Positions 1 to 8,740 of a stretch of DNA of 64,000 nt are shown one piece after another. Made by a program: the position numbers and the translations under genes. The notes under the pieces are model-generated. The model worked only from the letters and a program-made list of their open reading frames with translations, was not told where the DNA came from and searched no databases. The DNA comes from JAJRXR01 sp041987545 (GTDB lineage Bacteria; Planctomycetota; Phycisphaerae; Phycisphaerales; UBA1924), in assembly GCA_041987545.1 (NCBI GenBank), contig JBHIWH010000005.1:124001-188000 (forward strand), given 5' to 3'. Every line of letters starts with the position of its first letter. Within the stretch, counting starts at the first letter, position 1.

Positions 1-603
1 GATGAGGATGTTGGACGGCTTCAGGTCCCGGTGGATCACGCCCCGCTGGTGCGCGGCGCTGACGATGTCGCAGATCTCGGCCATCAGCGTGAGGATCCGC
101 TCGGCCGAGGGGGACTCGTCGCGGACGTACGCGTCCAGGGGCCTGCCGTCGATCAGCTCCATGACGAGCGCCGGGCGCCCGTCGCCCGTCGAGGCGCGAT
201 CGAAGACGGTCACCACGCCCGGGTGGCTGATCGAGGACGCCAGGTCGATCTCCCGCTCGAGCCGCTGCGACTGGCGCCTGGACGCGCCGCGCCCGGCGAG
301 CAGCACCTTGAGCGCGACGCGGCGCCCGGTGGACCGCTGGGTCGCGGCGTACACGATGCCCTGCCCGCCCCGGTGGATCTCACGCTCGATCTCGTAGCCC
401 GCCACGTCGGGCGCCTCGCGGGGCAGGTCGATCTGGCGCGACGAGCGGAGCTGGTCGGTCAGGTCGCTGGCCGTCCGGACTTCTTCGAGCAGTTCGCGGA
501 GCGCGACCTCCTGCTCGAGCCGACGCTCGAGTTCGTCGCGGGCCTCCGCGTCCAGGCCGTCGGCCAGGTACAGCTCCAACCGCTCCAGGTCTTCCCCGTT
601 CAC
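1..603 (-). CDS. Ser/Thr protein kinase, N-terminal part (runs off the left edge)
   Basis: The first 201 codons of a eukaryotic-type Ser/Thr kinase are present; the rest lies outside the window. After about 68 residues of Glu/Arg-rich helix the kinase fold begins: glycine loop HRGGQGIVY at residues 77-85 (Gln in place of the usual Met), VAIK-type lysine ALK at 97-99, and catalytic loop HRDLKPSNIL at 191-200. The start is GTG at 603-601, which overlaps the TGA of the upstream sigma factor as GTGA, so the two are translationally coupled. The kinase probably senses a signal and controls the partner sigma factor, as proposed for planctomycete ECF/kinase pairs; the target is inferred. Transmembrane and sensor parts cannot be seen here. 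Confidence 0.9.
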   Translation of the reverse strand, partial: MNGEDLERLELYLADGLDAEARDELERRLEQEVALRELLEEVRTASDLTDQLRSSRQIDLPREAPDVAGYEIEREIHRGGQGIVYAATQRSTGRRVALKVLLAGRGASRRQSQRLEREIDLASSISHPGVVTVFDRASTGDGRPALVMELIDGRPLDAYVRDESPSAERILTLMAEICDIVSAAHQRGVIHRDLKPSNILI

Positions 604-1196
604 GCGACGGCCCCCTCCGGCTCGAACTCGCGCCGCAGCTCGGCGACCCGCTTGAGAACCCTGTGCTTGGCGATGAAGACGGCGTTCTTGGTGATGCCCA
701 GGTCGGTTGCCACGCGGTCGGCGGGGACGCCGCGCATCGCCGTCAGCTCGAACGCCTCGTAGGTCGAGGGTTCGACCTCGGCCCGGACCTGCTCGAGGCA
801 CCGGTCGAGCACGTGCCGCTCCCAGGTCTCGGTCCAGGTCCGCCGGGCGAGCTCGTCGTCCGGCCGCCCGGAGAAGAACGTCGTCCGCCCGCGCGCGGCC
901 GGCGCCTGGCCCTCGCGGGGCGCGTCCCGGAACACCCGCTGGGCCTCGCGGAACGCGATGCCGAAAAGCCAGGAGCTGAGGCGGCCGCGGTCCCTCGAGT
1001 ACCGCCCCTCGCGGTACGCGCGGACGAAGGCCAGCATCGTGCTCTGGACCACGTCCTCGGCGGCGGCGTCGGAAAGGCCCAGTCGCACCGCGAAGCGGTG
1101 GACGGGCGCCCGGAAGTGGGTCGCGAACTCCTCCCAGGCCGAGTCCTGGGCGTCGGTGAGGCGTTCGAGCAGGATGGTCGTCGTCACCCACGGCAT
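600..1196 (-). CDS. ECF-type RNA polymerase sigma factor, paired with kinase
   Basis: About 198 residues. Region 2 is recognisable in LSDAAAEDVVQSTMLAFVRA, followed by GRLSSWLFGIAFREAQRVFR. A C-terminal region-4 helix-turn-helix spans AMRGVPADRVATDLGITKNA. I start it at ATG 1196 (MPWVTTTILL); another in-frame ATG lies 5 codons upstream at 1211. Neither has a clear Shine-Dalgarno. The stop overlaps the start of the kinase gene by 4 nt. There is no anti-sigma gene between, which fits ECF families regulated by a co-encoded Ser/Thr kinase. It differs in sequence from the two other sigma factors in the window (different N-terminus, no LQPTALVHE motif), so it belongs to another ECF group. The target regulon is unknown; the divergent dockerin gene at 1395 is a plausible member. 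Confidence 0.88.
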   Translation of the reverse strand: MPWVTTTILLERLTDAQDSAWEEFATHFRAPVHRFAVRLGLSDAAAEDVVQSTMLAFVRAYREGRYSRDRGRLSSWLFGIAFREAQRVFRDAPREGQAPAARGRTTFFSGRPDDELARRTWTETWERHVLDRCLEQVRAEVEPSTYEAFELTAMRGVPADRVATDLGITKNAVFIAKHRVLKRVAELRREFEPEGAVA

Positions 1197-1394
1197 CGGA
1201 AGAGGGCCCATGATGGCCGACCGGGCCGGCCGGATCAACTCGTAAGCCCCGCCGGGGGACGGAGATGCGGGGCCCGGGCGGTCGCCGCGGCGGATTTCTG
1301 CCCAAGTCGAGAAAGCAGGGGCCTGCTCGTGGAGAGACGGGGTGAGGGGGCGGTTGCTCCCCAGGACACCCACCACGACTCGGAGGACAACCCC

Positions 1395-3758
1395 ATGCGA
1401 AACCACACGAAGATCTTGGCGCTCGCCGCGGCCGCCGGCCTCGCGAGCCCCGCCGTCGCGACCGACCGGTACTGGGTCGCCTCGCTCATCGGCCTCTGGA
1501 GCGACTCGGGTCAATGGTCGATCTCATCGGGCGGCTCGGGCGGCTTCGGCGTCCCGCAGACCGGTGACAACATCTTCCTCGACGAGCGCTCCATCTGCAT
1601 CTTCAACGGCGCCGGCATCGTCAACCCGAGCTTCGGCGACGTCACGCTCTCGGGCGTGTTCTCCGGCGTGACCTCGCTGCAGCAGGGCTCCTCGCCCTGG
1701 AACGCCGACCGGATGACCATCGGCCTCGCGTCCGACGACTGCGAGTTCCTCATGGGCGGCGGCTCGTTCATCGTCGAGGAGATGCTCGTCGGCAAGGAAC
1801 CCGGCGGCGAGGGCTACTTCGAGACCTCGGGCACGGCCGATTTCGTCGCCACGACCGTCGTGGACGTCGGCATGAACGGCGCCTCGGGCTCGGTCGAGAT
1901 CGGCGGCAACCTCTTCGAGTTCCCCGAGATGAACATCTCCTTCGGATTCGGGAACCCCGGCATCGGCCACGTGGACGTGCTCGCCGGCACGATCCTCGGC
2001 GACGACCTCCGGGTCGGCCTCGACGGGCGGGGCTCCCTGTTCCAGTCCGGCGGCGACATCGACGTGGACGGGTACACCGTCGGCTCGCAGCCGTCGGCCC
2101 CCGATAGCACGTCCATCCACACCGGCGGCACGCTCGACGTGGCGGGCTTCCTCCAACTCGCCCCCGCCTTCGGCGACGCGACCTTCACCATCGACGGCGC
2201 CGACGTCTCCTGCGGCACGCTCTACATGGGCGAGGGGCCCGGGGCCGACGCGACCCTCAATCTCTCGACGGGGTCCCTCGACGCCACGTCGGCCCGCATC
2301 GGGATCGAGGGCGCCGCAGTGCTCAACCAGATCGGCGGCGCCTTCACCGCCGGCAGTGTGTCCGTCGGCGAGCTCAGCGGGTCTGACAGCGCTGTGTGGC
2401 AGTGCTACGGCGGCACGGCGATGGTCGGCGGCGACGTGCGCGTGGGCGCCGGGAACACGGGCGACGGCGAGCTGACCGTCGATGGCGGCGCCCTGATGTG
2501 CGAGGACCTCATCATCTCCGCGACCAGCAACTCATTCGGGTTTGTCTCCATCGAGAGCGGCTCGATCAGCGCCGACGTGCTCTCGGTGGGCGCCGCCGAC
2601 GCCGGCCAATACCTCCAACGCGGTGGCTCGCTCTCCGCGACCTCGATCGTCGTTGATCCTTCCGCGATGCACGACTCCATCTTCCAGGTGACCGGCCCGG
2701 ACTTCGGGTCGGTCAACACGTCCTCGCTGACCAACAACGCCGATGTTCGAGTGTTCGGCGGTGTCGTCACCATCGGCACACTCAACAACAACACCGGCGC
2801 CTCGTTCCGCCTGGGCAACAGCCCCGACGTGCGCGCGCCGACGGTCATCAACGACGGCCAGTTCACGTTCGGCACGGCCGCTGCGATCCTCTCGGGATCC
2901 GTCACCGGACCGCCCCTGAATCTCCGCCTGCTCGGCTCGTTCCAGAACAACGGCACGCTCATCACCAGCGCCGGACTGGCCGCCGACTTCTCGATGAACC
3001 TCACCAACGACGGCGTCGTCGATGTCATCGGCCCCGCCGACCTCGACGTCAACGGCTCCATCCTCAACCGCGGCGAGATCAATGTAAACTCCGACGGCGG
3101 AATCCTGACCGCCGAGCTCCAATGCGACAACGCCTCGGGCATCGTCAACCTCGGCATGATCAACCTCGACGAGGGCCTCGTCCGCACGACCAACGGCCCC
3201 TTCAACAACGAGGGCGGCGAGATCCAGGGGCCCGGCCTCATCCAGGGCGGGCTCACCAACAGCGGGCTCATCGGCCGCGGCGGGCAGCTCGAGCAGCTCC
3301 GCATCCAGGGCGGGTACACGTCCTCCAGCGGCGCCGTGCTCGAGTTCCAGCGCTACCCGGGCGCCCACAACTCCATCCGCGTGACCTCGGGCGACGCCCA
3401 GCTCGCGGGCACGATCAGCGTGGACTTCGAGTTCTTCACGCCCTCGCCCGGAGCCGAGTATGTCCTGCTCACCGTGGACGCGGGCAGCGTCATCGGGACG
3501 TTCGACACCGAGGTCATCACCGACGCCAACGCCGAGATCGTCTACGAGTCGAACCGTGTGCTGGTCCGGGTGCTGAGCTCGTGCAACGCGGCGGACCTGG
3601 CCGAGCCCTTCGGCCAGCTCGATTTTTCTGACGTGATCGCCTTCCTGACGGCGTTCGGGGCCATGGACGGGGCCGCCGATCTCGCCGAACCGTTCGGCCA
3701 GTGGGACTTCTCCGACGTGATCGCCTTCCTGACGGCGTTTGGGGCTGGGTGTCCGTAG
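1395..3758 (+). CDS. Secreted beta-helix (autotransporter-like) protein with GC-type dockerin tail
   Basis: 787 residues. A signal peptide (residues 1-22, ending PAVA) is followed by a long region of short repeated beta-strand units rich in Gly, Ser, Asn and Thr with recurring L.V.....G phrases (for example GSVEIGGNL, LRVGLDGRGSLFQSGG). This is the look of an autotransporter passenger or right-handed beta-helix. The last 60 residues are two copies of the GC-type dockerin repeat, DLAEPFGQLDFSDVIAFLTA and DLAEPFGQWDFSDVIAFLTA, ending GAGCP. The two repeats are nearly identical at DNA level, suggesting recent duplication or conversion. ATG 1395 is preceded by CGGAGGAC at 1381-1388; upstream in-frame codons are ignored. 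It is divergent from sigma/kinase pair 1. No catalytic motif is seen; a cell-surface structural or adhesive role is an inference. Confidence 0.85.
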   Translation: MRNHTKILALAAAAGLASPAVATDRYWVASLIGLWSDSGQWSISSGGSGGFGVPQTGDNIFLDERSICIFNGAGIVNPSFGDVTLSGVFSGVTSLQQGSSPWNADRMTIGLASDDCEFLMGGGSFIVEEMLVGKEPGGEGYFETSGTADFVATTVVDVGMNGASGSVEIGGNLFEFPEMNISFGFGNPGIGHVDVLAGTILGDDLRVGLDGRGSLFQSGGDIDVDGYTVGSQPSAPDSTSIHTGGTLDVAGFLQLAPAFGDATFTIDGADVSCGTLYMGEGPGADATLNLSTGSLDATSARIGIEGAAVLNQIGGAFTAGSVSVGELSGSDSAVWQCYGGTAMVGGDVRVGAGNTGDGELTVDGGALMCEDLIISATSNSFGFVSIESGSISADVLSVGAADAGQYLQRGGSLSATSIVVDPSAMHDSIFQVTGPDFGSVNTSSLTNNADVRVFGGVVTIGTLNNNTGASFRLGNSPDVRAPTVINDGQFTFGTAAAILSGSVTGPPLNLRLLGSFQNNGTLITSAGLAADFSMNLTNDGVVDVIGPADLDVNGSILNRGEINVNSDGGILTAELQCDNASGIVNLGMINLDEGLVRTTNGPFNNEGGEIQGPGLIQGGLTNSGLIGRGGQLEQLRIQGGYTSSSGAVLEFQRYPGAHNSIRVTSGDAQLAGTISVDFEFFTPSPGAEYVLLTVDAGSVIGTFDTEVITDANAEIVYESNRVLVRVLSSCNAADLAEPFGQLDFSDVIAFLTAFGAMDGAADLAEPFGQWDFSDVIAFLTAFGAGCP

Positions 3759-3787
3759 CTCTCGCCGGGATCGACCACTGCGCAAGT

Positions 3788-3817
3788 GACAACCAGGCCG
3801 GAGACGGCCTGGTTGTC
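3788..3817. terminator. Perfect hairpin between convergent genes
   Basis: A 12-bp perfect stem (arms 3788-3799 and 3806-3817) with a 6-nt loop GGAGAC lies in the 83-bp gap between two convergent dockerin genes. It can terminate transcription from both sides. There is no long T tract on either strand, so efficiency is uncertain. Confidence 0.7.
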
Positions 3818-3841
3818 GTTCCGGAGAGGAACATCGCCGAC

Positions 3842-5314
3842 TCAGAACGAGCTGCAGATCCCGTCGGCGAAGTAGCCGAGGAACAGGATGATGTCCGTGA
3901 AGTCCAGCGAGCTGTCGCCGGAGAAGTCCACGCTCAGATCGCCGCTCCCGAAACGCGTGAGCAGCTCGACGACGTCGGAGAAATCGAGCTGGCCGAAGGG
4001 CTCGGCCAGGTCCGCGGGGTTGGGCGCGGAGTGGTCCACCCCCGCGATGACGTAGACGACGCCGGTCGTCGCGTTGTCCCCGTTGGCGGCCAGGATGTAG
4101 TCGCCGATCCCATCCCCGTTCGCGTCTCCCGCCGACGAGAGTGTGCCCGCGAGGAATGCCCCGGTCCGGCTGGAGGTGAACGTGCGGAGGATCGAGCCGT
4201 CCGAGCCGTCGAGCAGGTGGGCCTGCCCGCCCTGGGTCGCGCCGACCTGGCTGCGCCAGGACGCGACCAGGCCGTCGGAGATGCAATCGCCCGTGATGTC
4301 CCCGATGCTGCCCGCGGGCGTCCAGGGTGTGCCCCCGAACCCGCTGTTGACCGAGAACCCTCGGTACGAGTTGATGATGTCGCCCGTGGCGCCGTCCACC
4401 TGGTACCAGCGGCCGGACTCGGGTCCGAGCTCGTTGTCGCCGATGTCGCACATGGCGAAGTCGGGCACGTCGTCGCCGTTGAAGTCCTGGAAGCCCTGGC
4501 ACTGCTGCCACCCGGCGAGCACCCAGCCCGTACCGACGGGGTCGACCCGGTACAGCTCGGCGCCGTCCACGCCCGAGTACACGCGGACCTGGCCCCGGAA
4601 GCTCGCGCCCCAGGGCCCGGGGGCGCCGACGGAGTAGTCGGGGACGTCGTCGCCGTTCACGTCGCCCAGTAGAGAGACGGTGTGCCCGAACCGGGCGTTG
4701 TTGGAGGTGGGCCCGGTGTGCGAGCGGACGACACTGCCGTCGGCGCCGGAGAACAGGAACGCGCGGCCGGCGTTGAAGCCGACGCCGTCGTCCCCCCAGG
4801 CGCCGACGAGGATCTCGCCGAGCCCGTCGCCGGTGACGTCCCCGATGCCGCACGCCCGGAACCCGAACCCGGTCCCGCTGGAGCCGACGAGGTCGTGCAG
4901 CTCGGACCCGTCGGCGCCGGAGTAGACGTGGACGTGGGCATCGTTGGTCCCGAACAGGTAGTCGATGATGCCGTCGCCATCGATGTCGCCCGCATCGCAC
5001 ACGTAGCCTGCGGCCGCCGCGGCCCGGGCGACCACGTGTGAGCGGATGACGGTCCCGCTGGCGCCGTCGTACAGGTGCACGACCCCGCCGTTGTTGGCCC
5101 CGTCGTCGACGCCCGGCGCCGCGACGAGGAACTCCATCGCCCCGTCGCCGTTGTAGTCGGCGACGGCGCAGACGTTCGCCCCGAAGCTGTCGCCGGGATC
5201 GACGCCCAGGAGCTCGTGGATGATGACGACGTCGCCCTCGACGAACTGGGCGAGGGCCGGTGTGGCGACGACGGAAGCGGACAGCAGCACAGCGGTGGGA
5301 CGGATCAGTGACAT
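3842..5314 (-). CDS. Secreted FG-GAP/integrin-alpha-like beta-propeller with degenerate dockerin tail
   Basis: 490 residues. Signal peptide MSLIRPTAVLLSASVVATPA(LA). The body has about seven FG-GAP repeats. Each combines a Ca-binding D-x-N-G-D-x loop (DYNGDGAMEF, DIDGDGIIDY, DVTGDGLGEI, DVNGDDVPDY, DFNGDDVPDF, DITGDCISDG, DANGDGIGDY) with a strand phrase of the type VYSGADGS, which indicates a seven-bladed calcium-binding propeller. The C-terminus has one good GC-type dockerin repeat (DLAEPFGQLDFSDVVELLTR) and a second diverged one (SSLDFTDIILFLGYFADG) ending ICSSF instead of GCP. ATG 5314 has CAGGAGAC upstream; a longer frame upstream is rejected for lacking a signal peptide. It lies downstream of kinase 2 on the same strand, 201 bp away. 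Confidence 0.85.
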   Translation of the reverse strand: MSLIRPTAVLLSASVVATPALAQFVEGDVVIIHELLGVDPGDSFGANVCAVADYNGDGAMEFLVAAPGVDDGANNGGVVHLYDGASGTVIRSHVVARAAAAAGYVCDAGDIDGDGIIDYLFGTNDAHVHVYSGADGSELHDLVGSSGTGFGFRACGIGDVTGDGLGEILVGAWGDDGVGFNAGRAFLFSGADGSVVRSHTGPTSNNARFGHTVSLLGDVNGDDVPDYSVGAPGPWGASFRGQVRVYSGVDGAELYRVDPVGTGWVLAGWQQCQGFQDFNGDDVPDFAMCDIGDNELGPESGRWYQVDGATGDIINSYRGFSVNSGFGGTPWTPAGSIGDITGDCISDGLVASWRSQVGATQGGQAHLLDGSDGSILRTFTSSRTGAFLAGTLSSAGDANGDGIGDYILAANGDNATTGVVYVIAGVDHSAPNPADLAEPFGQLDFSDVVELLTRFGSGDLSVDFSGDSSLDFTDIILFLGYFADGICSSF

Positions 5315-5515
5315 ACCTCGGTCTCCTGGTGACGCGGTGCAGTCCGGCGGGTCCGGCCCGGTGGTGATCGCGGTTCCGCGTCGCCTGCGTTGCGCAGGAT
5401 CGACCGACGACACCGGGCCGGACGCCACCCGGACTGAGGGGAGTCCCCCCCAGGGCACTGCAAGAGGCCCCGGCGGATCGCGCACGGGAATCTCGGTTTT
5501 GTTGCGGAGGGCGCC

Positions 5516-8002
5516 CTACGGGGCCGCGGGAGAGGCCGACCGGACCCGTTCCAGCCGAGCACGCACGACCGGGACAAGCGGGTCGGAGTCGAGCCGGGGC
5601 GCCTTCAGGAGCCGGCCCAGCGCCGCCTCGGTCCACGACACCCCGCGGACGGCCACGCTGACCGGCACCAGCCGATCAAGGACCGCTCCAAACCGGTCGG
5701 GGTCGTCGGGCAGGGCCGATGCGAATGCCGGAAAAGCCTGTTCGATCGCGGCCTCGGCGCCCGGCCCCTGCTCGAGCAGTGTCAGGAAGAGCCCCAGCCG
5801 CTCAGCCTCCGGCGCCGCCCGCGCCGAGACCAGCTGTGCCTCAAGCCGGATCGCCTCGACGACCCACCCGCCCGCCTCGTCGCCCTCGCCCAGCGCGAAC
5901 CGGCAGCCCACGCGCTGCCAGGCGGCCTCGACCGTTGAGTCCAGCGCGATCCCGTCGGGCGTGCGGGAGACCGCCTCGGAGTAGACGTCGATCGCCTCCC
6001 TCCGCCGGCCCGACCGCAGGAGGTACGAGCCGTAAGCGTTGAGCGCGTTGATCGTGAACGGGCTGGTGAGCTCGGGGTGGGCCCTGTAGATCTCGACGGC
6101 GTGCCCGAAGCGGGTGCCCGCGTCCTCGATCCGCCCGTGAGAGAAGTAGGCGTGCCCCAGGCCGACGTTGGCCTCGGCCAACTCCGCGGTCCCCGTGACG
6201 CCCAGCGCGTCGAACATCGCCAACGCCGCCTCGTACTGCTCGACGGTCCTGTCCGGCGCCGGACCCGACGGCGCCTGTGCCCAGTGGGCCAGCGCGAGGT
6301 CCGCCAGGCCTTCGGCGACCAGCGTGTGCTGCTGGCCCAGGACCTCCCGCCGGATCGCGAGCGACTCGAGCTGCATGTCCACGACGTCGCCGCAGTCAAC
6401 GGGCCGCGTGAACACGAGGTCCGACTTGGCCCGCGCGAGCTTGGACAGCGCGTCGGCCAGGCGGAGCGGCTCGGTCGTCGGGTCGGCCCGGTCGTGGTCG
6501 AGCGCGGCTTGCAGATGGGGGACCGCGTCCGCGTACCGGAACAGACCCAGGTACACCCGCCCGATCACCGCGTGAACGCTCGCCGCCACGTCCGGCTCGT
6601 CGGCCAGCCGCGTTCGGGTCAGCTCGTCGGCGGACCGGAGCAGGTCGAACACGCTGACGTCGCCCTCGTGCCGGAACGGGCTGGAGGACGCGAGCGTGGT
6701 CTCGAACAGCCTGAGGACTTCCCGGGACTCGTCGCGCTCCCGGGCCGCCAGCGCCGCCGCGGCACGGGCCCGGGCCATGCCGATCGACGTGCCGACCACG
6801 GCGCCCGCGACGAGCACCGCCACGACCGCCGCGAAGGCGACGCTCGCCTTGTGGCGCAGCACGAACTTCTTCGCCCGGTACGCATAGCTCCCCCGGTGCG
6901 CCGACACGGGCTGGCCCGCGAGGAACCTGCCCAGATCATCCGCGAATGCCTCCACCGAGGGGTACCGATCAGCAGGGTCCTTCCTGATCGCCATCATCAC
7001 GATGTCGTCCAGCTCCCGGGGCACGGAGGCGATCGCCGAAGACCTCGACGAAGCACGCCTGCCCGCGGCGCTGGGCGGGGGAGGATCGATCTCGCAGATC
7101 TGCCGCTCGCACTCGTACCGCGGCACGCCCGCCTCCTCGAACGCCGGGCGCCCGGCGAGCAGCTCGTAGAGCACGAGCCCGAGCGAGTACACGTCGGTCG
7201 ATGTGGAGACGTGGCGCCCGAGGACCTGCTCCGGGCTCGAGTATCGGAGCGTCATCGCCGGCGGGCTGGTCGCGGTGATCGCGGCCTGGTCGCCGTGGGC
7301 GCCCTCGATCAGCCCCGCGACGCCAAAGTCGAGGAGCTTGAGCACGCCCTCCCGCGTGATCAGCATGTTGGCCGGCTTGATGTCCCGGTGGACGACGAGC
7401 TTCTGGTGGGCGTACCGCACCGCGTCGCACGCGCCCAGGAACAGCGAGACGATCTGCGAGACCGGGAGCGCCCGCTCCCGGCAGTACTCGGTCACGACGC
7501 CGCCGTCGATGTACTCCATGACCAGGTACGGCAACCCGCCGTCGGTCGCGCCGCCGTCGAGCAGCCTGGAGATGTTCGGGTGATCGAGCAGCGCCAGCAT
7601 CTGCCGCTCCCGGTGAAACCGGCGGACCATGCCCGTCGATTGCAGGCCCTGGCGCATCACCTTGATCGCGGCCTGGTCCCGGTAGTCGTCCACCCGCGTC
7701 ACGAGGTACACGTCGCCCATGCCACCCGAGTTGAGCCGGCGCTCGACGCGGTACTTGCCGATCCGCTCGCCCTCGGCCAGCAGACGCCCGTCGTCCCCCT
7801 CGCCCAGCACGTCCTCGAGCGAGAACGCCGGCTCGAGCGATTCCGACTCGTCCAGCGAGGCCAGCAGCGCATCGACCTCGGCGCGGACGCGTTCGTCCCC
7901 GGCGCAGGCGTCGGCGACGAACGCGACGCGCTCGCCCCCGCGCCTCGACATCGCCTCTAGGAAGATCTCCCGGGTCCGCTCCCACCGCGCCTGCTCGCTC
8001 AC
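5516..8002 (-). CDS. Membrane Ser/Thr protein kinase with TPR domain
   Basis: 828 residues. Kinase domain at about 84-365: SGGMGDVYLV (92-101), AAIK with Lys114, HRDIKPAN (205-212), DFG (225-227) and the SPEQVLG activation segment. A single transmembrane helix follows near 400-420 (ASVAFAAVVAVLVAGAVVGT). The outer or C-terminal part, about 400 residues, is TPR-like helices (ADAVPHLQAALDHDRA, ANVGLGHAYFSHGRIEDAGT) and may bind the signal or partner. The GTG start at 8002-8000 overlaps the TGA of the upstream sigma gene (GTGA). Architecture is that of planctomycete kinases co-encoded with ECF sigma factors; phosphorylation of the neighbouring sigma factor is inferred, not shown. Confidence 0.9.
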   Translation of the reverse strand: MSEQARWERTREIFLEAMSRRGGERVAFVADACAGDERVRAEVDALLASLDESESLEPAFSLEDVLGEGDDGRLLAEGERIGKYRVERRLNSGGMGDVYLVTRVDDYRDQAAIKVMRQGLQSTGMVRRFHRERQMLALLDHPNISRLLDGGATDGGLPYLVMEYIDGGVVTEYCRERALPVSQIVSLFLGACDAVRYAHQKLVVHRDIKPANMLITREGVLKLLDFGVAGLIEGAHGDQAAITATSPPAMTLRYSSPEQVLGRHVSTSTDVYSLGLVLYELLAGRPAFEEAGVPRYECERQICEIDPPPPSAAGRRASSRSSAIASVPRELDDIVMMAIRKDPADRYPSVEAFADDLGRFLAGQPVSAHRGSYAYRAKKFVLRHKASVAFAAVVAVLVAGAVVGTSIGMARARAAAALAARERDESREVLRLFETTLASSSPFRHEGDVSVFDLLRSADELTRTRLADEPDVAASVHAVIGRVYLGLFRYADAVPHLQAALDHDRADPTTEPLRLADALSKLARAKSDLVFTRPVDCGDVVDMQLESLAIRREVLGQQHTLVAEGLADLALAHWAQAPSGPAPDRTVEQYEAALAMFDALGVTGTAELAEANVGLGHAYFSHGRIEDAGTRFGHAVEIYRAHPELTSPFTINALNAYGSYLLRSGRRREAIDVYSEAVSRTPDGIALDSTVEAAWQRVGCRFALGEGDEAGGWVVEAIRLEAQLVSARAAPEAERLGLFLTLLEQGPGAEAAIEQAFPAFASALPDDPDRFGAVLDRLVPVSVAVRGVSWTEAALGRLLKAPRLDSDPLVPVVRARLERVRSASPAAP

Positions 8003-8565
8003 GGACGCATCTCCCGGAACAGCCACGCCCGCGCGAACGTCCAGCACTGGACGACCTTGCGTGGGGAGACCCCCGCCGCCTCGGCGGTCTCCTCGATCGT
8101 CAGCCCGCCGAAGAACCGCATCTCCACGACCCGGGCGTGCAGCGGGTCCCGCTCGGACAACTCGCGCAGGGCCAGGTCGAGCGACTCCAGATCGACGTCA
8201 CGGCCCTCGATCGCGTCGACTGCGTCGTCGAGGGGCACCCGCTTCCACCCGTCGCCGCGCTTCAGGGTCTTCCTGGCCACCGCGTGGTTGACCAGGATCT
8301 GCCGCATCAGCCTGGACGCGATCGCCAGGAAGTGGCCCCGCGAGGTGATCTCTGGCATGCGTTCGCCGACGAGCCTGAGATAGACCTCGTGGACGAGCGC
8401 CGTCGGCTGCAGCGTGTGCCCGGTGCGCTCGGCGTGGAGATACCGCCCGGCGAGCCGGTGCAGCTCCGAGTACGCGAGACAGACCACCTCCCGGATCGCC
8501 TCCGGGTCGCCGCCCCTCCATCGCACGAGCATGTGGGCCGTATCGGGCAGGTCATCCTGCGGCAT
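7999..8565 (-). CDS. ECF sigma factor (LQPTALVHE type), paired with kinase 2
   Basis: 188 residues. The family signature YLHAERTGHTLQPTALVHE is followed by VYLRLVG and the region-2 segment HFLAIASRLMRQILVNHA. Region 4 is VVEMRFFGGLTIEETAEAAG with VSPRKVVQCW as recognition helix. This is the TIGR02999-like ECF group that is expanded in Planctomycetota and Acidobacteria. ATG 8565 is preceded by GGAG. Its stop overlaps the kinase start by 4 nt, and no anti-sigma gene is present. It shares ancestry with the sigma at 11245-11799. Confidence 0.9.
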   Translation of the reverse strand: MPQDDLPDTAHMLVRWRGGDPEAIREVVCLAYSELHRLAGRYLHAERTGHTLQPTALVHEVYLRLVGERMPEITSRGHFLAIASRLMRQILVNHAVARKTLKRGDGWKRVPLDDAVDAIEGRDVDLESLDLALRELSERDPLHARVVEMRFFGGLTIEETAEAAGVSPRKVVQCWTFARAWLFREMRP

Positions 8566-8615
8566 GCCGCTGACTCCGGGACCGGGCCGCCGCCGGGCGC
8601 CCGGACCACCGGCGC

Positions 8616-8621
8616 ATGCTA
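8616..8621 (-). promoter_or_regulatory. Possible -10 element (TAGCAT) for sigma/kinase pair 2
   Basis: TAGCAT on the minus strand stands in the 175-bp gap upstream of the sigma gene, giving a leader of about 45 nt. No convincing -35 is seen 17 bp upstream, so this is weak. Confidence 0.25.
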
Positions 8622-8740
8622 GCATTTCCGATCTCGGATGCTCTGTGAATCTTCTTACTCGGGCGGGACCGGGCCGGGCGGGGCGTGCCCGCGGCGGCAG
8701 GGGACCGCGCGCCCGAAGTCTGCGCGTCCGAGAAGCGCGG

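Noticed and set aside
3600..3745. Tandem DNA repeat considered as CRISPR or mobile repeat
   Set aside because: It is the two dockerin repeats in frame within the 1395 gene; only two units and no spacer pattern.
2532..5636. Very long minus-strand open frame opposite and across the 1395 and 3842 genes
   Set aside because: Arg-rich low-complexity product with no domain, typical of a shadow frame in high-GC DNA; it runs out of frame with two well-supported secreted proteins.
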